DNA of 64,000 nucleotides, from positions 1,132,866 through 1,196,865 of the forward strand of contig NZ_KB893654.1 of assembly GCF_000374145.1 (NCBI RefSeq), written 5' to 3'. Below the pieces are notes generated by a model that did not search any database, was not told the origin of the DNA, and saw only the letters and a program-made list of their open reading frames with translations. This stretch comes from Neomegalonema perideroedes DSM 15528. Lineage in GTDB: Bacteria; Pseudomonadota; Alphaproteobacteria; Rhodobacterales; Rhodobacteraceae. A program made the position numbers and the translations under genes. Positions 50,367 to 59,002 of the stretch are shown here, in pieces (within the stretch, counting starts at the first letter, position 1; the number at the start of each line of letters is the position of its first letter).

Positions 50367-51284
50367 TCAGCGCTCGAAGGCCGCGCCCGTCAACTCCAGA
50401 GACTTCTCCCAGAGACGCGCCGCCGCCGCGACGTCCAGCGCCTGAGCGGGCGGGCGCTCCTCGGTCGGATAGCCGCGCGTTCCTCCAAATTTGTCGGGTC
50501 CATAATAAGCGCCGTCGCGCGCCGCCGGATCGGTCGCCGCGTAGAGCGTGGGCAAAGCGCCCTGCGCCGGAGTTTGGAACAGGAACCACATGAGGGAGCG
50601 CAGCCGTCCGGAAAGGCTCGACCGGCCCGCGCCGTTCGGAATGAGGTCGGTGCGCGAGACTCCCGGATGCGCCGCCAGACTCTCGACGCCCCATCCGGCC
50701 GCCTTGCTGCGTCGGCTGAGTTCGAAGGCGAACATGACGCAGGCGAGCTTCGATCGGCTATAGACCGGCATCGGCTTATAAGCGCGCTCGGCTTGCAGAT
50801 CTGCGAAGTCGATGGCTCCGTTGCGCGCCGCGATGCTGCCGAGAGTCACGACGCGCGGCTTCCGGCCTTTCCTGAGCAGCGGCAGCAGATGCGCCGTCAG
50901 CGCGAAATGGCCGAGGTAATTCGTGCCGAATTGCAGCTCGAAGCCGTCGCTGGTCTCGCGCCGTTCGGGGGGCGTCATGACGCCCGCGTTATTGATCAGA
51001 AGGTCGAGGCTCTCCTGCTCCTGCGCGAGGCGCGCGGCGAAAGCGGAGACGGAGGCGAGATTCGCCAGATCCAGCTCGCCGAACCTCGCCCGGGCCCCGG
51101 GGACGGCCGCCTTGATCGCCGCCACGGCCTCGGCGCCTTTCTTCGGGTTGCGCCCCGCGACCACGACGTCGGCGCCGGCGCGCGCCAAGGCCAGAGCATC
51201 CTCATAGCCCAGCCCGCCGGCGCCGGTCACGACCGCCGAACGGCCGCGTTGCGATGGCATGTTTTTGGTCGTCCACTTGCTCAT
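50367..51284 (-). CDS. Short-chain dehydrogenase/reductase (retinol-dehydrogenase-like)
   Basis: SDR of 305 residues, longer than classical SDRs and similar in layout to the retinol dehydrogenase/protochlorophyllide reductase-like group. Cofactor motif VTGAGGLGYEDALALARAGADVV, NNAG in LLINNAGVMTPPERR, catalytic Tyr-Lys in YSRSKLACVMFAFEL. The segment LQFGTNYLGHFALTAHLLPLL is typical of this group. Start 51284 has GAGGAT; a second ATG is at 51260. The substrate is unknown and no pathway partner is next to it. Confidence 0.85.
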   Translation of the reverse strand: MSKWTTKNMPSQRGRSAVVTGAGGLGYEDALALARAGADVVVAGRNPKKGAEAVAAIKAAVPGARARFGELDLANLASVSAFAARLAQEQESLDLLINNAGVMTPPERRETSDGFELQFGTNYLGHFALTAHLLPLLRKGRKPRVVTLGSIAARNGAIDFADLQAERAYKPMPVYSRSKLACVMFAFELSRRSKAAGWGVESLAAHPGVSRTDLIPNGAGRSSLSGRLRSLMWFLFQTPAQGALPTLYAATDPAARDGAYYGPDKFGGTRGYPTEERPPAQALDVAAAARLWEKSLELTGAAFER

Positions 51285-51487
51285 GAGATCCTCGACGGCT
51301 CGTTGCGGCGCCGGGCGCCGATCGCCTCGACGCCCGCTTTGCATCTTCGTCGTTCAGATGGATCCTGAGGGCTCGATCTCCATGCCGGATCTCGCAAAAA
51401 ACTTGCCTATTCCTCCATGCCGACCTTGGAGTGGACGCAAGCCGCAGCCTCGCGAGAGCTTAGCTGGCGGCTCTGCTGCTCATCGCC

Positions 51488-51688
51488 TTAGCGAAGATCC
51501 GCGCCGCTCTTTCCCTTCTCCGGCTGCGTCTTCGTCAAGGCTTCAGGGGCGGGATCGTCGAGAAGGATGCGTTCGGCGGCGCCGTCCATATCGTCATATT
51601 GGCCGTCGCGCATCGACCAGAGGAAGGCCGCCAGCCCCACGCCGCCCATCACGAGGGCGATGGGCAGCAAAAGCGCCATGTTCAGCAT
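51488..51688 (-). CDS. ccoS: cbb3 oxidase maturation protein CcoS
   Basis: Small membrane protein of 66 residues needed for cofactor insertion into CcoN. One transmembrane helix (ALLLPIALVMGGVGLAAFLW) is followed by the family hallmark SMRDGQYDDMDGAAERILLDD. ATG 51688 has GAGG 9 bp upstream; 51697 and 51679 are alternative starts. It overlaps the 3' end of ccoI by 95 bp in another frame, an unusually long overlap. Confidence 0.9.
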   Translation of the reverse strand: MLNMALLLPIALVMGGVGLAAFLWSMRDGQYDDMDGAAERILLDDPAPEALTKTQPEKGKSGADLR

Positions 51689-53948
51689 GATCCGCATCCT
51701 CAGAGAGCAGGGGCGCGGGCGCCTCCGGACGAGGCGCCCGCTTCAGACCTCCGCCGAGCCGCAGCGCGTTGAGCGCCACCAGCACCGAGGAGGAGGACAT
51801 GGCCACAGCCGCCACCAGAGGCGTCACATGGCCCGTCATGGCGATGGGAGCCGCCACGACGTTATAGAGAATCGCCAGCGCGATGTTCTGGCGCACCAGA
51901 GATCCCGCCCGCCGCGAGATCGCCACGGCGTAGGGGACCGCGTTCAGGCTGGGCCGCAGAAAGACGAAATCCGCCGCGTTGCGCCCGATGTCCGCCGCTT
52001 CGGCGGGCGCCATGGAGACCTCGGCGGCCGACAGCGCCGGAGCGTCGTTCAGACCGTCTCCGATCATCAGCGGGCGGCGGCCTTCGGCGCGCAGAGCCTC
52101 CAGACGCGCGATTTTCTCGCCGGGCCGCGCCTCGGCGCGGAATCTCCCGATCCCCAGCGCCTGCGCGGCCGCCGCGACGCGGGAAGCCTCGTCGCCTGAA
52201 ACGATCTCCACGAAGAAGCCCTGAGCCTTGAGCGCCGCCACGGCCTCCGCCGCCCCCTCGCGCGGAGTCTCGGCGAAGGAGAAGGCCGCCAGAAGCTCGC
52301 CGTCGCGGGAGAGGACGCTCTGCGCCTCGGGCGCGGCGGCGGGATTCTGAAGCGCCCAGTCGCGTCGCCCGAGCCGATATTCCCGCCCCTCCGCAAAGCC
52401 CGTCAGGCCGAGTCCGGGAAGCTCCTCGATCCGCTCGAAGGCCCATGCGGAGCCTTCGCCCCCTCGCGCGGCCCGGGCCAGAGCCCGCGAGAGCGGATGG
52501 GTCGAGCGCGCGGCGAGCCTCCCCGCGAGGACAAGGGCGCCGGGCTCCGTCTCGCGAAGGCCGGAGAGCCGAGGCGTCCCGTCGGTGAGGGTGCCGGTCT
52601 TGTCGAAGACCACGGCGTCGGCGGCCTCCAGCCGCTCCAGCGCCGCGCCGTCGCGCATCATGATCCCGGCCTCGAAGAGCCGCCGCGCCGCCATGACCTG
52701 AGTCATCGGGACCGCCAGCCCCAGAGCGCAGGGACAGGTGATGATCAGCACCGCGATGGCGATGGTCGCCGCGCGGTGAAGATCCCCGTCGAAGGCCATC
52801 CAGAACAGGAAGCTCCCGAAGGCCGCCAGATGCACCACCGGAGCGTAAAGCGCCGAAACCCGATCCGCGAGCCGCCGATAGCGGGCGCGTCCCGTCTCGG
52901 CGGCCTCCATCATGCGGAGCATCTCGCCGAGGAAGGAATCCTCGGCGCCCGACCGCGCGCGCGCCACAAGCGGCCCCGCGAGATTCAAGGCGCCCGCCTC
53001 CAGCTCCGTCCCTTCGGCCACGGGACGCGGCAGGCTCTCGCCGGTGACCACCGAGAGATCCGCCTCCGAACGGCCCTCCTCGACAAGGACGTTCACCGGA
53101 ATCCGCGCCCCCGCCGGGATCAGCAGGCGGTCGCCGGGCAGAATCTCCGGCAAGGGGACGAATTCCGCCTCGCCCGCCGCGTCGAGCCGATAGGCCCCCT
53201 GCGGAATCAGCTTCGCCAGCCCCTGCACCGCCGAGCGCGCCCGCTCGCGCATCATATGATCCAGCGTCCGCCCGACGAGCAGGAAGAAGATCAGAGTCAC
53301 GGCGGCGTCGTAATAGGCGTGCCGCCCCCCGACGGCGGTTTCATAGAGGCTCAGAGCGAAGGCGAGGGCCACGCCCAGAGTTATGGGCAGATCCATGTTC
53401 ATGCGGCCGCGCCGCAGCGCCGCCCAAGCCGACCGGTAAAAGACGCTGCCCGAATAGAGCAGCGTCGGAAGGGCGATCAGCGCCGAGATCGCATGAAAGG
53501 CGTCGCGGGCTCCGGCCTCTGCGCCGGACCAGACCGAAACCGAGAAGATCATGATGTTGCTGGAGGCGAAGCCCGCCACGGCGGTCGCGCGGATCAGATG
53601 CGCGAGGGTCTTGTCTTCGCGGGCGGCCTCGAAGGAGAAAGGCGTGGCGGCGTAGCCGAGCGCCTCCAGCCGGGCGAGGATGGGCGGAGGCTCTTCTCCG
53701 CGCCAGCGCACCGAGACCCGCCGCGTCGAGAAATTCACCCGCGCCCGCTCCACCCCCTCAAGCGCGCCGAGGCTCCGCTCGATCTTCGAGATGCAGGCGG
53801 CGCAATGGATCCCCGGAACCGCGAGATCCGTCTGCGTCAGCCCCTCGCCGACCGGGCGGCTGACCAAAGCCAATTCGCGCGCCGCCAGAGCGGCGGGCGT
53901 GGCCTCCTCGCCGAGAAAAGCCTCTTTGGGCGGCGCGCAGCAGGTCAT
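51594..53948 (-). CDS. ccoI: Copper-translocating P-type ATPase for cbb3 assembly
   Basis: P1B-type ATPase (784 residues) that supplies copper for cbb3 oxidase. In order: Cys-containing N-terminus (TCCAPPKE), heavy-metal domain with VPGIHCAACISKIE, eight membrane helices with the CPC motif (TCPCALGLAVPMTQ), phosphorylation site VFDKTGTLTDG, and hinge MIGDGLNDAPALSAAEV. Family homology ends at SSVLVALNALRL; a further roughly 53-residue Arg/Pro-rich tail runs through ccoS in another frame. ATG 53948 has GGAGGAAGGGG; codons to 54020 overlap the DUF2189 gene and are rejected. Confidence 0.94.
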   Translation of the reverse strand: MTCCAPPKEAFLGEEATPAALAARELALVSRPVGEGLTQTDLAVPGIHCAACISKIERSLGALEGVERARVNFSTRRVSVRWRGEEPPPILARLEALGYAATPFSFEAAREDKTLAHLIRATAVAGFASSNIMIFSVSVWSGAEAGARDAFHAISALIALPTLLYSGSVFYRSAWAALRRGRMNMDLPITLGVALAFALSLYETAVGGRHAYYDAAVTLIFFLLVGRTLDHMMRERARSAVQGLAKLIPQGAYRLDAAGEAEFVPLPEILPGDRLLIPAGARIPVNVLVEEGRSEADLSVVTGESLPRPVAEGTELEAGALNLAGPLVARARSGAEDSFLGEMLRMMEAAETGRARYRRLADRVSALYAPVVHLAAFGSFLFWMAFDGDLHRAATIAIAVLIITCPCALGLAVPMTQVMAARRLFEAGIMMRDGAALERLEAADAVVFDKTGTLTDGTPRLSGLRETEPGALVLAGRLAARSTHPLSRALARAARGGEGSAWAFERIEELPGLGLTGFAEGREYRLGRRDWALQNPAAAPEAQSVLSRDGELLAAFSFAETPREGAAEAVAALKAQGFFVEIVSGDEASRVAAAAQALGIGRFRAEARPGEKIARLEALRAEGRRPLMIGDGLNDAPALSAAEVSMAPAEAADIGRNAADFVFLRPSLNAVPYAVAISRRAGSLVRQNIALAILYNVVAAPIAMTGHVTPLVAAVAMSSSSVLVALNALRLGGGLKRAPRPEAPAPLLSEDADHAEHGAFAAHRPRDGRRGAGGLPLVDARRPI

Positions 53949-53949
53949 G

Positions 53950-54780
53950 TCAGGCCCCTTCCTCCTGAGGCGGAGCCTCCGCGCCGATGAGTTCGGCGGC
54001 CTCCCCGCGCAACGCCTCATAGGCCCGCCATGTGGCGTGGCCGATCAGCGGAAAGACGACGATCAGCCCGAGGAGCCCCGTCGCCAGAGCAAAGAGGAAT
54101 CCCGCCAGCACGCAGGCGCCCCAAACCAGCATCGCGGGCAAATGCCGCCAGACGAGGGTCGCGCTGACGCCCATGGCGGTGAAGGCGTCGAGATCGCGCT
54201 CGCGGTCGAGCAGCATGGGCGCCGCGAAGGCCCCGACGCCGAAGGCCAGCCCCGCGAAAAGCGCGCCGACCAAACTCCCCACGACCAGCATCCCGAGTCC
54301 GGCGGGCGTCGTGAAGAGCAGCTCCAGCACCGATGAAAGCTCGTTGGGCACGGGCTTCCAGCCGAGGAACAAAGCCGCGATGATCGTCGCCGCCCGCATC
54401 CAGACCATCCCGAGCAGCGCCAGCAGCGCCCCCACGAAGAGGATCTGTCCGCGATTGCGGAAGCCCGCCCCGAGCATCTCCCCGAGCGTGACGGATTCGC
54501 CGCGCTCCAGCCGACGGCTCTTCTCATAGAGCCCCACCGCCACCACCGGCCCGAGGATCATGAAGCCCGCCAGAGCCGGAAACAGCGCATTGCCCCAGCC
54601 TAAGCGGAAGATCGCGCCCACCATCGCCCAAGAGACGAGGCAGACCGCCGCGCCATAGCCGAAGCTGAGTCCCGGTTGAATCTTGGCGTCGGCCCATCCG
54701 GCGCGCAGCCAGCCGAAGGCCGCGTCGAGCGGGAGCTTCGCGGTTTGGGGCGGCGAGGCCGCTTCCGAAGAAGAGGTCAT
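53950..54780 (-). CDS. DUF2189 membrane protein of the cbb3 cluster
   Basis: Integral membrane protein of 276 residues with about six hydrophobic segments, DUF2189 family (LPLDAAFGWLRAGWADAKIQPGLSFGYGAAV, the first and last parts conserved; GPVVAVGLYEKSRRLERGE). Function unknown. It stands between the small protein at 54809 and ccoI, where ccoG/ccoH would normally be, and is translationally close to ccoI (stop and start 1 bp apart), so a role in oxidase assembly is plausible. ATG 54780 has AAGGAG. Confidence 0.85.
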   Translation of the reverse strand: MTSSSEAASPPQTAKLPLDAAFGWLRAGWADAKIQPGLSFGYGAAVCLVSWAMVGAIFRLGWGNALFPALAGFMILGPVVAVGLYEKSRRLERGESVTLGEMLGAGFRNRGQILFVGALLALLGMVWMRAATIIAALFLGWKPVPNELSSVLELLFTTPAGLGMLVVGSLVGALFAGLAFGVGAFAAPMLLDRERDLDAFTAMGVSATLVWRHLPAMLVWGACVLAGFLFALATGLLGLIVVFPLIGHATWRAYEALRGEAAELIGAEAPPQEEGA

Positions 54781-54808
54781 CTTCGTTCTCCTTTCTGCGC
54801 TTTCCGGC

Positions 54809-55033
54809 TCAACATGCCGAGCGGGCCGCCCGATAGACCGGGGCGGCGGCGTCCTGAACCTGAACCGGCGCCTTCGCATGAGCCACGCAATCGGGCCGCG
54901 AGGCGAAGGCCACATAGACGAGATGGGCGTTGGCCCCGATCAGCAGCCCCAGCCCCAACCCGATCAGAACCCAGATCTTGAGGCGGGTCGGGACGCGCGC
55001 CTTGGGCGGGCTTTTCGCGGCTTCAGGAGTCAT
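54809..55033 (-). CDS. Small single-span membrane protein of the cbb3 cluster (74 aa)
   Basis: Protein of 74 residues with a basic N-terminus, one membrane helix (IWVLIGLGLGLLIGANAHLVYVAF) and a short outside tail with two Cys (RPDCVAHAK and terminal AARSAC). It overlaps the ccoP stop by 11 bp. It sits at the usual position of ccoH but lacks FixH length and sequence. The two Cys outside the membrane could bind copper or form a disulfide. No function can be assigned. Confidence 0.65.
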   Translation of the reverse strand: MTPEAAKSPPKARVPTRLKIWVLIGLGLGLLIGANAHLVYVAFASRPDCVAHAKAPVQVQDAAAPVYRAARSAC

Positions 55034-55922
55034 CGGGACCCCCTTCGGGAGGCTTCAGCCCAAGGACGTAGAGCGTCAGGATCCGCCGCTCGGCGAGCGA
55101 GAGGCGATCCTCCCAATGGGGCATATGGCCCTGACGCCCGTTCACGAGAGTCTGCGTAAGGCTCGCCCGGTCGCCGCCATAGAGCCAATAGCCGTCCGTG
55201 AGGTCGGGCGCGCCCGCGGTCTTGAGTCCGCGCGCGTCCTCGCCATGGCAGGAGACGCATTGCTCGGCGAAGATTTCGGCGCCCGCCTCCGCGCCCTGAG
55301 CGTCGCGCGGATCCGGCTCGCCGACGTTCTGCGCATGGGCGCGCAGGAAGGAGATCACCGAAGCGATCTCCGGCCGCGAGAGCATGCCGTCGCGGCCGAA
55401 GGCCAGCATCTGGCCATAGCGCGTCTCCTCATGGGTCGAGTTGATCCCGACGCGCAGGGTCTCCTCGATGGTCTCGAGCTCGCCGCCCCAGAGCCAGAGC
55501 TTGGCGCTCAGATCGGGGAAGCCGGGGCCTCCGCGTCCTTCGGCGCCATGGCAGGCGGCGCAATTGTCGCCGAAGAGCCGCCGCCCGGATTCGGAGACCA
55601 CGCGCATCAGATCGGGGCGCGCCTCGATCTCGGCGTAGGGGAGGCTCTCCATTTCCTGCGTCCAAGCCTGACGGTCCAGCTGAGCGGCCCCGAGGGCGCG
55701 GCTCACGTCCTGACGGTGATCCGCGCCGAGCAGGCCGCGCGTATAGCTGGCGCCGAGCGGCCAGGCGGGCATCAGCGCCCACCAGAGCAGCGAGAAGGCG
55801 AAGGTCAGGCCGAGGAAGAGGAAGACCACGCGCGGAATCGGCGTGTTCAGCTCTTTGATGCCGTTCCATTCATGGCCGGTGGTCTCTCGCCCGGTGATGG
55901 GGTCTTTCTCCGTCAGCGCCAT
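55023..55922 (-). CDS. ccoP: cbb3 oxidase subunit III, diheme cytochrome c
   Basis: Electron-entry subunit (299 residues). An N-terminal region of one to two helices (PRVVFLFLGLTFAFSLLWWALMPAWPLG) is followed by two cytochrome c domains with CAACH and CVSCH heme sites. Axial-Met regions lie further down each domain. The sequence ITGRETTGHEWNGIKELNTP at the start is diagnostic. ATG 55922 has AAGGA upstream and overlaps the end of ccoQ by 10 bp; in-frame codons to 55988 lie inside ccoQ and are rejected. Confidence 0.95.
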   Translation of the reverse strand: MALTEKDPITGRETTGHEWNGIKELNTPIPRVVFLFLGLTFAFSLLWWALMPAWPLGASYTRGLLGADHRQDVSRALGAAQLDRQAWTQEMESLPYAEIEARPDLMRVVSESGRRLFGDNCAACHGAEGRGGPGFPDLSAKLWLWGGELETIEETLRVGINSTHEETRYGQMLAFGRDGMLSRPEIASVISFLRAHAQNVGEPDPRDAQGAEAGAEIFAEQCVSCHGEDARGLKTAGAPDLTDGYWLYGGDRASLTQTLVNGRQGHMPHWEDRLSLAERRILTLYVLGLKPPEGGPDDS

Positions 55923-56086
55923 GGCTTGTCGTCCTTGTCGAGAATGCTCCGTCCGGCCTCGTCGAACTTCGTCTTGTTCTTCGGCCAATAGGCGTAGATC
56001 ACCACTCCGACCGCCATGGCGAGCATGTAGAACAGCCCCCAGCTCTTGGCGATCCGGACCAGATTTTCATGATCGAAGACCATCAT
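55913..56086 (-). CDS. ccoQ: cbb3 oxidase small subunit CcoQ
   Basis: Protein of 57 residues read by translating the gap between ccoO and ccoP: one membrane helix (WGLFYMLAMAVGVVIYAYWP) flanked by a short N-terminus and a charged tail (NKTKFDEAGRSILDKDD). This is the CcoQ/FixQ pattern, which stabilises the complex. ATG 56086 overlaps the ccoO stop by 4 bp with GGAGG 6 bp upstream; a second ATG follows at once. Confidence 0.92.
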   Translation of the reverse strand: MMVFDHENLVRIAKSWGLFYMLAMAVGVVIYAYWPKNKTKFDEAGRSILDKDDKPWR

Positions 56087-56826
56087 GGAGCCTCCAGCGC
56101 GGCTTGCTGCTGTTGTTGCCGATGGGCCGCGTCCGTCAGCTTGCCGAGGATCTGGAGATAGGCCACCAGAGCGTCCATTTCGGTGACCACGCCGCGTTGT
56201 CCGTCGAAGAAGCGGATGTTGGTTTCGTCGCCGTAGCGGGCGGCGACTTGATCCGCCATGAGGCTTCCCGGCATGGCCTGGCCTTGGGCGTCGGCCGCGG
56301 CGTGGGCGATCATCTCCTCGTCGTAAGGGACGCCCACCGCCTTCATGGCCGCCAGATGCGCGCCGAGATCCTCGACCTTCAGAGCCTTGCGCTCCAGAAA
56401 GGCGTAGCGGGGCATATTGGATTCCGGCACCACGTCGCGCGGATTGACCAGATGGGCCACATGCCAGGCGTCGGAGTATTTCCCCCCGACGCGCGCCAGA
56501 TCCGGCCCCGTGCGCTTGGAGCCCCAGAGCATCGGGTGGTCGTATTGCGATTCCGCCGCCAGAGAATAAGGCCCATAGCGCTCCACCTCGTCGCGGAGGG
56601 TGCGGATCATCTGCGAATGGCAGGCGTAGCAGCCTTCACGGATGTAGATGTTGCGTCCGGCCAGCTCCAGCGGGGTGTAGACGCGCATGTCCTCGACCTT
56701 CTCCACCGTATCGTCGATGGTGAAGAGCGGCGCGATCTCGAAGAGCCCTCCGATGGAGGAGACGCCGATGATCGCCAGAACGAAGCCGATGGTCGAGCGT
56801 TCGATTTTCTTATGGAATTCAGCCAT
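56083..56826 (-). CDS. ccoO: cbb3 oxidase subunit II, monoheme cytochrome c
   Basis: Membrane-anchored cytochrome c of 247 residues. N-terminal anchor STIGFVLAIIGVSSIGGLFEIAPLF, heme site REGCYACHSQMIRTL, and FixO-specific YGPYSLAAESQYDHPMLWGSKRTGPDLARVGGKYSD (first and last parts shown as conserved). It follows ccoN by 3 bp. Confidence 0.95.
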   Translation of the reverse strand: MAEFHKKIERSTIGFVLAIIGVSSIGGLFEIAPLFTIDDTVEKVEDMRVYTPLELAGRNIYIREGCYACHSQMIRTLRDEVERYGPYSLAAESQYDHPMLWGSKRTGPDLARVGGKYSDAWHVAHLVNPRDVVPESNMPRYAFLERKALKVEDLGAHLAAMKAVGVPYDEEMIAHAAADAQGQAMPGSLMADQVAARYGDETNIRFFDGQRGVVTEMDALVAYLQILGKLTDAAHRQQQQQAALEAP

Positions 56827-56829
56827 GGC

Positions 56830-58482
56830 TCATTCTCCCGCGACGAGGCTGCGGTCGGCGTTCGGGTCGGCGGGGCGGTCGCCCTGCGCGACGGAGGCCG
56901 AAGCCCCCCGGATGGTCATGTAGATGTTGAAGCAGCCGACCAGAGCGCCCATCAGGAACATCAGGCCGCCGAGGGCGCGGGCGATGTAATAAGGATGCAT
57001 CGCCACGAGGGAATCGACGAAGCTGTAGCTGAGGCTGCCGCTTTCGTCATAGGTGCGCCACATCAGGCCCTGAATCACGCCCGAGTTCCACATCGCGAAG
57101 ACGTAGACCAAGGTTCCCAGCAGCGCGAGCCAGAAATGCACCTCGACCAGAGCCGAGGAATACATGCGCTCGCGGCCCCACATCACCGGCACGAGGTAAT
57201 AAATCGAGCCGAAGGTGATCATCGCCACCCAGCCGAGGGCTCCGGCGTGGACATGGCCGATGGTCCAGTCGGTGTAATGCGAGAGCGAATTCACCGCCCG
57301 GATCGCCATGAAGGAGCCCTCGAAGGTCGAAAGCCCGTAGAAGACCGCCGCGATCATCATGAAGCGCAGCGTGGCGTCGTCGCGCACCTTGCGCCAAGCG
57401 CCGTTGAGCGTCAGCAGCGCATTGCCCGCCGAGGCCCAGGAGGGGACCAGCAGCATCACCGAGAAGGTCATGCCCAGAGTCTGCACCCAATGCGGCAAGG
57501 CGGTGTAATGGAGGTGATGCGACCCCGCCCAGAGATACATGAAGGTGATGCCCCAGAAGCTCACGATCGACATGCGATAGGAGAAGATCGGCCGCTCGGC
57601 GCGCTTGGGGAGATAATAATACATCATGCCGAGGAACCCGGCGGTCAGGAAGAAGGCGACGGCGTTATGGCCGTACCACCATTGGGTCATGGCGTCCTGA
57701 ACGCCGGAGAAGGCCGAGTAGGCTTTGACCTGTCCGAAGGAGACCGGAACCGCCAGATTATTGATGATGTGCAGCACCGCCACGACCAGAATGAAGGCCA
57801 TGTAATACCAGTTGGCCACATAGATATGCGGCTCTTTGCGGCGGGCGAGCGTCAGGACGTAGATCAGGAAATAGGCGACCCAGACCACCACCAGCCAGAG
57901 ATCCGCGTACCATTCGGGCTCGGCGTATTCCTTGGATTGGGTGATCCCCATGAAATAGCCGGTGACCGCCAGAAGGCAGAACAGATTATAGCCGAGCAGC
58001 ACGAACCAAGGCAGCAATTGTCCCGACAACCGCGCCCGCGACGTCCGCTGAAGCACATGAAACGAGGTGGCGATCAGCGCGTTGCCGCCGAATCCGAAGA
58101 TCACGCCGGTGGTGTGCGCCGGACGCAGACGCCCGAAGCTCGCCCAGGGCGAATCCACGAAAGTCAGCTCCGGCCAGGCCAGAAGCGCCGCCACCCAGAC
58201 GCCCATGAACAGCCCGAAGACCGCCCATCCCATGCTCAGCAGAATGCCGAGGCGGGTGGGATCGTCGTAATAAGCGTTCTCGCGATCCTCCGTAGGCTCC
58301 GGGGCGTCGAGCGCGCCGAGGATCGGCAAAGCCAGCCCCGCCGCGAAGATCACGATCAGCAGCCCATGCCAGCCGAGCAGGTCGTCGCGCCCGGCGAGGC
58401 CCAGAACCGCCCCCATGAGCGCCACGAGCCCTAAAATGATTAAGGCGTTCCGCCTTTCGTCCTGCGTTAATCGAGCTATCAT
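56830..58482 (-). CDS. ccoN: cbb3-type cytochrome c oxidase subunit I
   Basis: Catalytic heme-copper subunit (550 residues) of the high-affinity oxidase used at low oxygen. About 12-13 helices. Heme/copper ligands: RPAHTTGVIFGFGGNALIA, the cross-linked Tyr/His region WWYGHNAVAFFLTAGFLGMMYYYLP, HH in AGSHHLHYTALP, and HYTDWTIGHVHAGALGW. ATG 58482 has GGAGACGAAG. It lies 64 bp after the small membrane protein gene on the same strand; I see no FNR-type TTGAT-N4-ATCAA box in that gap. Confidence 0.95.
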   Translation of the reverse strand: MIARLTQDERRNALIILGLVALMGAVLGLAGRDDLLGWHGLLIVIFAAGLALPILGALDAPEPTEDRENAYYDDPTRLGILLSMGWAVFGLFMGVWVAALLAWPELTFVDSPWASFGRLRPAHTTGVIFGFGGNALIATSFHVLQRTSRARLSGQLLPWFVLLGYNLFCLLAVTGYFMGITQSKEYAEPEWYADLWLVVVWVAYFLIYVLTLARRKEPHIYVANWYYMAFILVVAVLHIINNLAVPVSFGQVKAYSAFSGVQDAMTQWWYGHNAVAFFLTAGFLGMMYYYLPKRAERPIFSYRMSIVSFWGITFMYLWAGSHHLHYTALPHWVQTLGMTFSVMLLVPSWASAGNALLTLNGAWRKVRDDATLRFMMIAAVFYGLSTFEGSFMAIRAVNSLSHYTDWTIGHVHAGALGWVAMITFGSIYYLVPVMWGRERMYSSALVEVHFWLALLGTLVYVFAMWNSGVIQGLMWRTYDESGSLSYSFVDSLVAMHPYYIARALGGLMFLMGALVGCFNIYMTIRGASASVAQGDRPADPNADRSLVAGE

Positions 58483-58546
58483 CTTCGTCTCCGGATGGCT
58501 GTCTTGGGTCGCGACGGCGGGCGGGGGCAGGGAGAGGGCGCGGGGA

Positions 58547-59002
58547 TCATCGCGCCTCCCTGCGGCGGAGGGCGGCGCAGGCGATGAGGATCAGAACCAG
58601 CGCCTTGGCCGCCTCCAGAGCGACGTAGACCTTGTGATGGCTTGAGGCGGGCGGCGCGGCCCCCGCGACGATCTCGCCGACCCGCGCGTCGAGGACGGGC
58701 AGAAGCCAGAGCGTCTGAACCGCCGCGCTTCCCGCCGCCAGAAGAGCCGCGAGCCGCGCCCCCGCGCCGAGGGGACCGGCGAAGACCGCGATCAGCAGCA
58801 GAGCCGCCAAACCCCATTCGACCTTGGAGAAAACTCCGAAGGTGGCGCGTCCCACCTCCAGCGCGACGGGCAGGCTCAGATTCGGCGCGGCGAATTTGAC
58901 CGGCGTGGCGAGAAAGGAGACGCCGACCAGCATCCCCAGCCAAAAAACCGCCAGCACGAGCGCAGGCGAAGCCTGAGCCGATTTCGCGCGATGAATCGCC
59001 AT
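58547..59002 (-). CDS. Small four-helix membrane protein upstream of ccoN
   Basis: Integral membrane protein of 151 residues with four hydrophobic segments (ALVLAVFWLGMLVGVSFLA, GLAALLLIAVFAGPLG, LAALLAAGSAAVQTLWLLPVL, ALEAAKALVLILIACAAL). ATPVKFAAPNLSLPVALEVGRATF and SSHHKVYVALEAAK look conserved-type blocks. I do not recognise a named family. It is first in the leftward unit leading to ccoN, and diverges from the NsrR-like regulator across an AT-rich operator region. Start 59002 has GGGGGAG. Confidence 0.75.
   Translation of the reverse strand: MAIHRAKSAQASPALVLAVFWLGMLVGVSFLATPVKFAAPNLSLPVALEVGRATFGVFSKVEWGLAALLLIAVFAGPLGAGARLAALLAAGSAAVQTLWLLPVLDARVGEIVAGAAPPASSHHKVYVALEAAKALVLILIACAALRRREAR

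Noticed and set aside
55843..58434. An 863-codon open frame on the plus strand across ccoN/ccoO/ccoP
   Set aside because: It lies antisense to three certain oxidase genes, is rich in Arg, His and Gln, has no family motif and no ribosome site. Long antisense frames are expected at this GC content.
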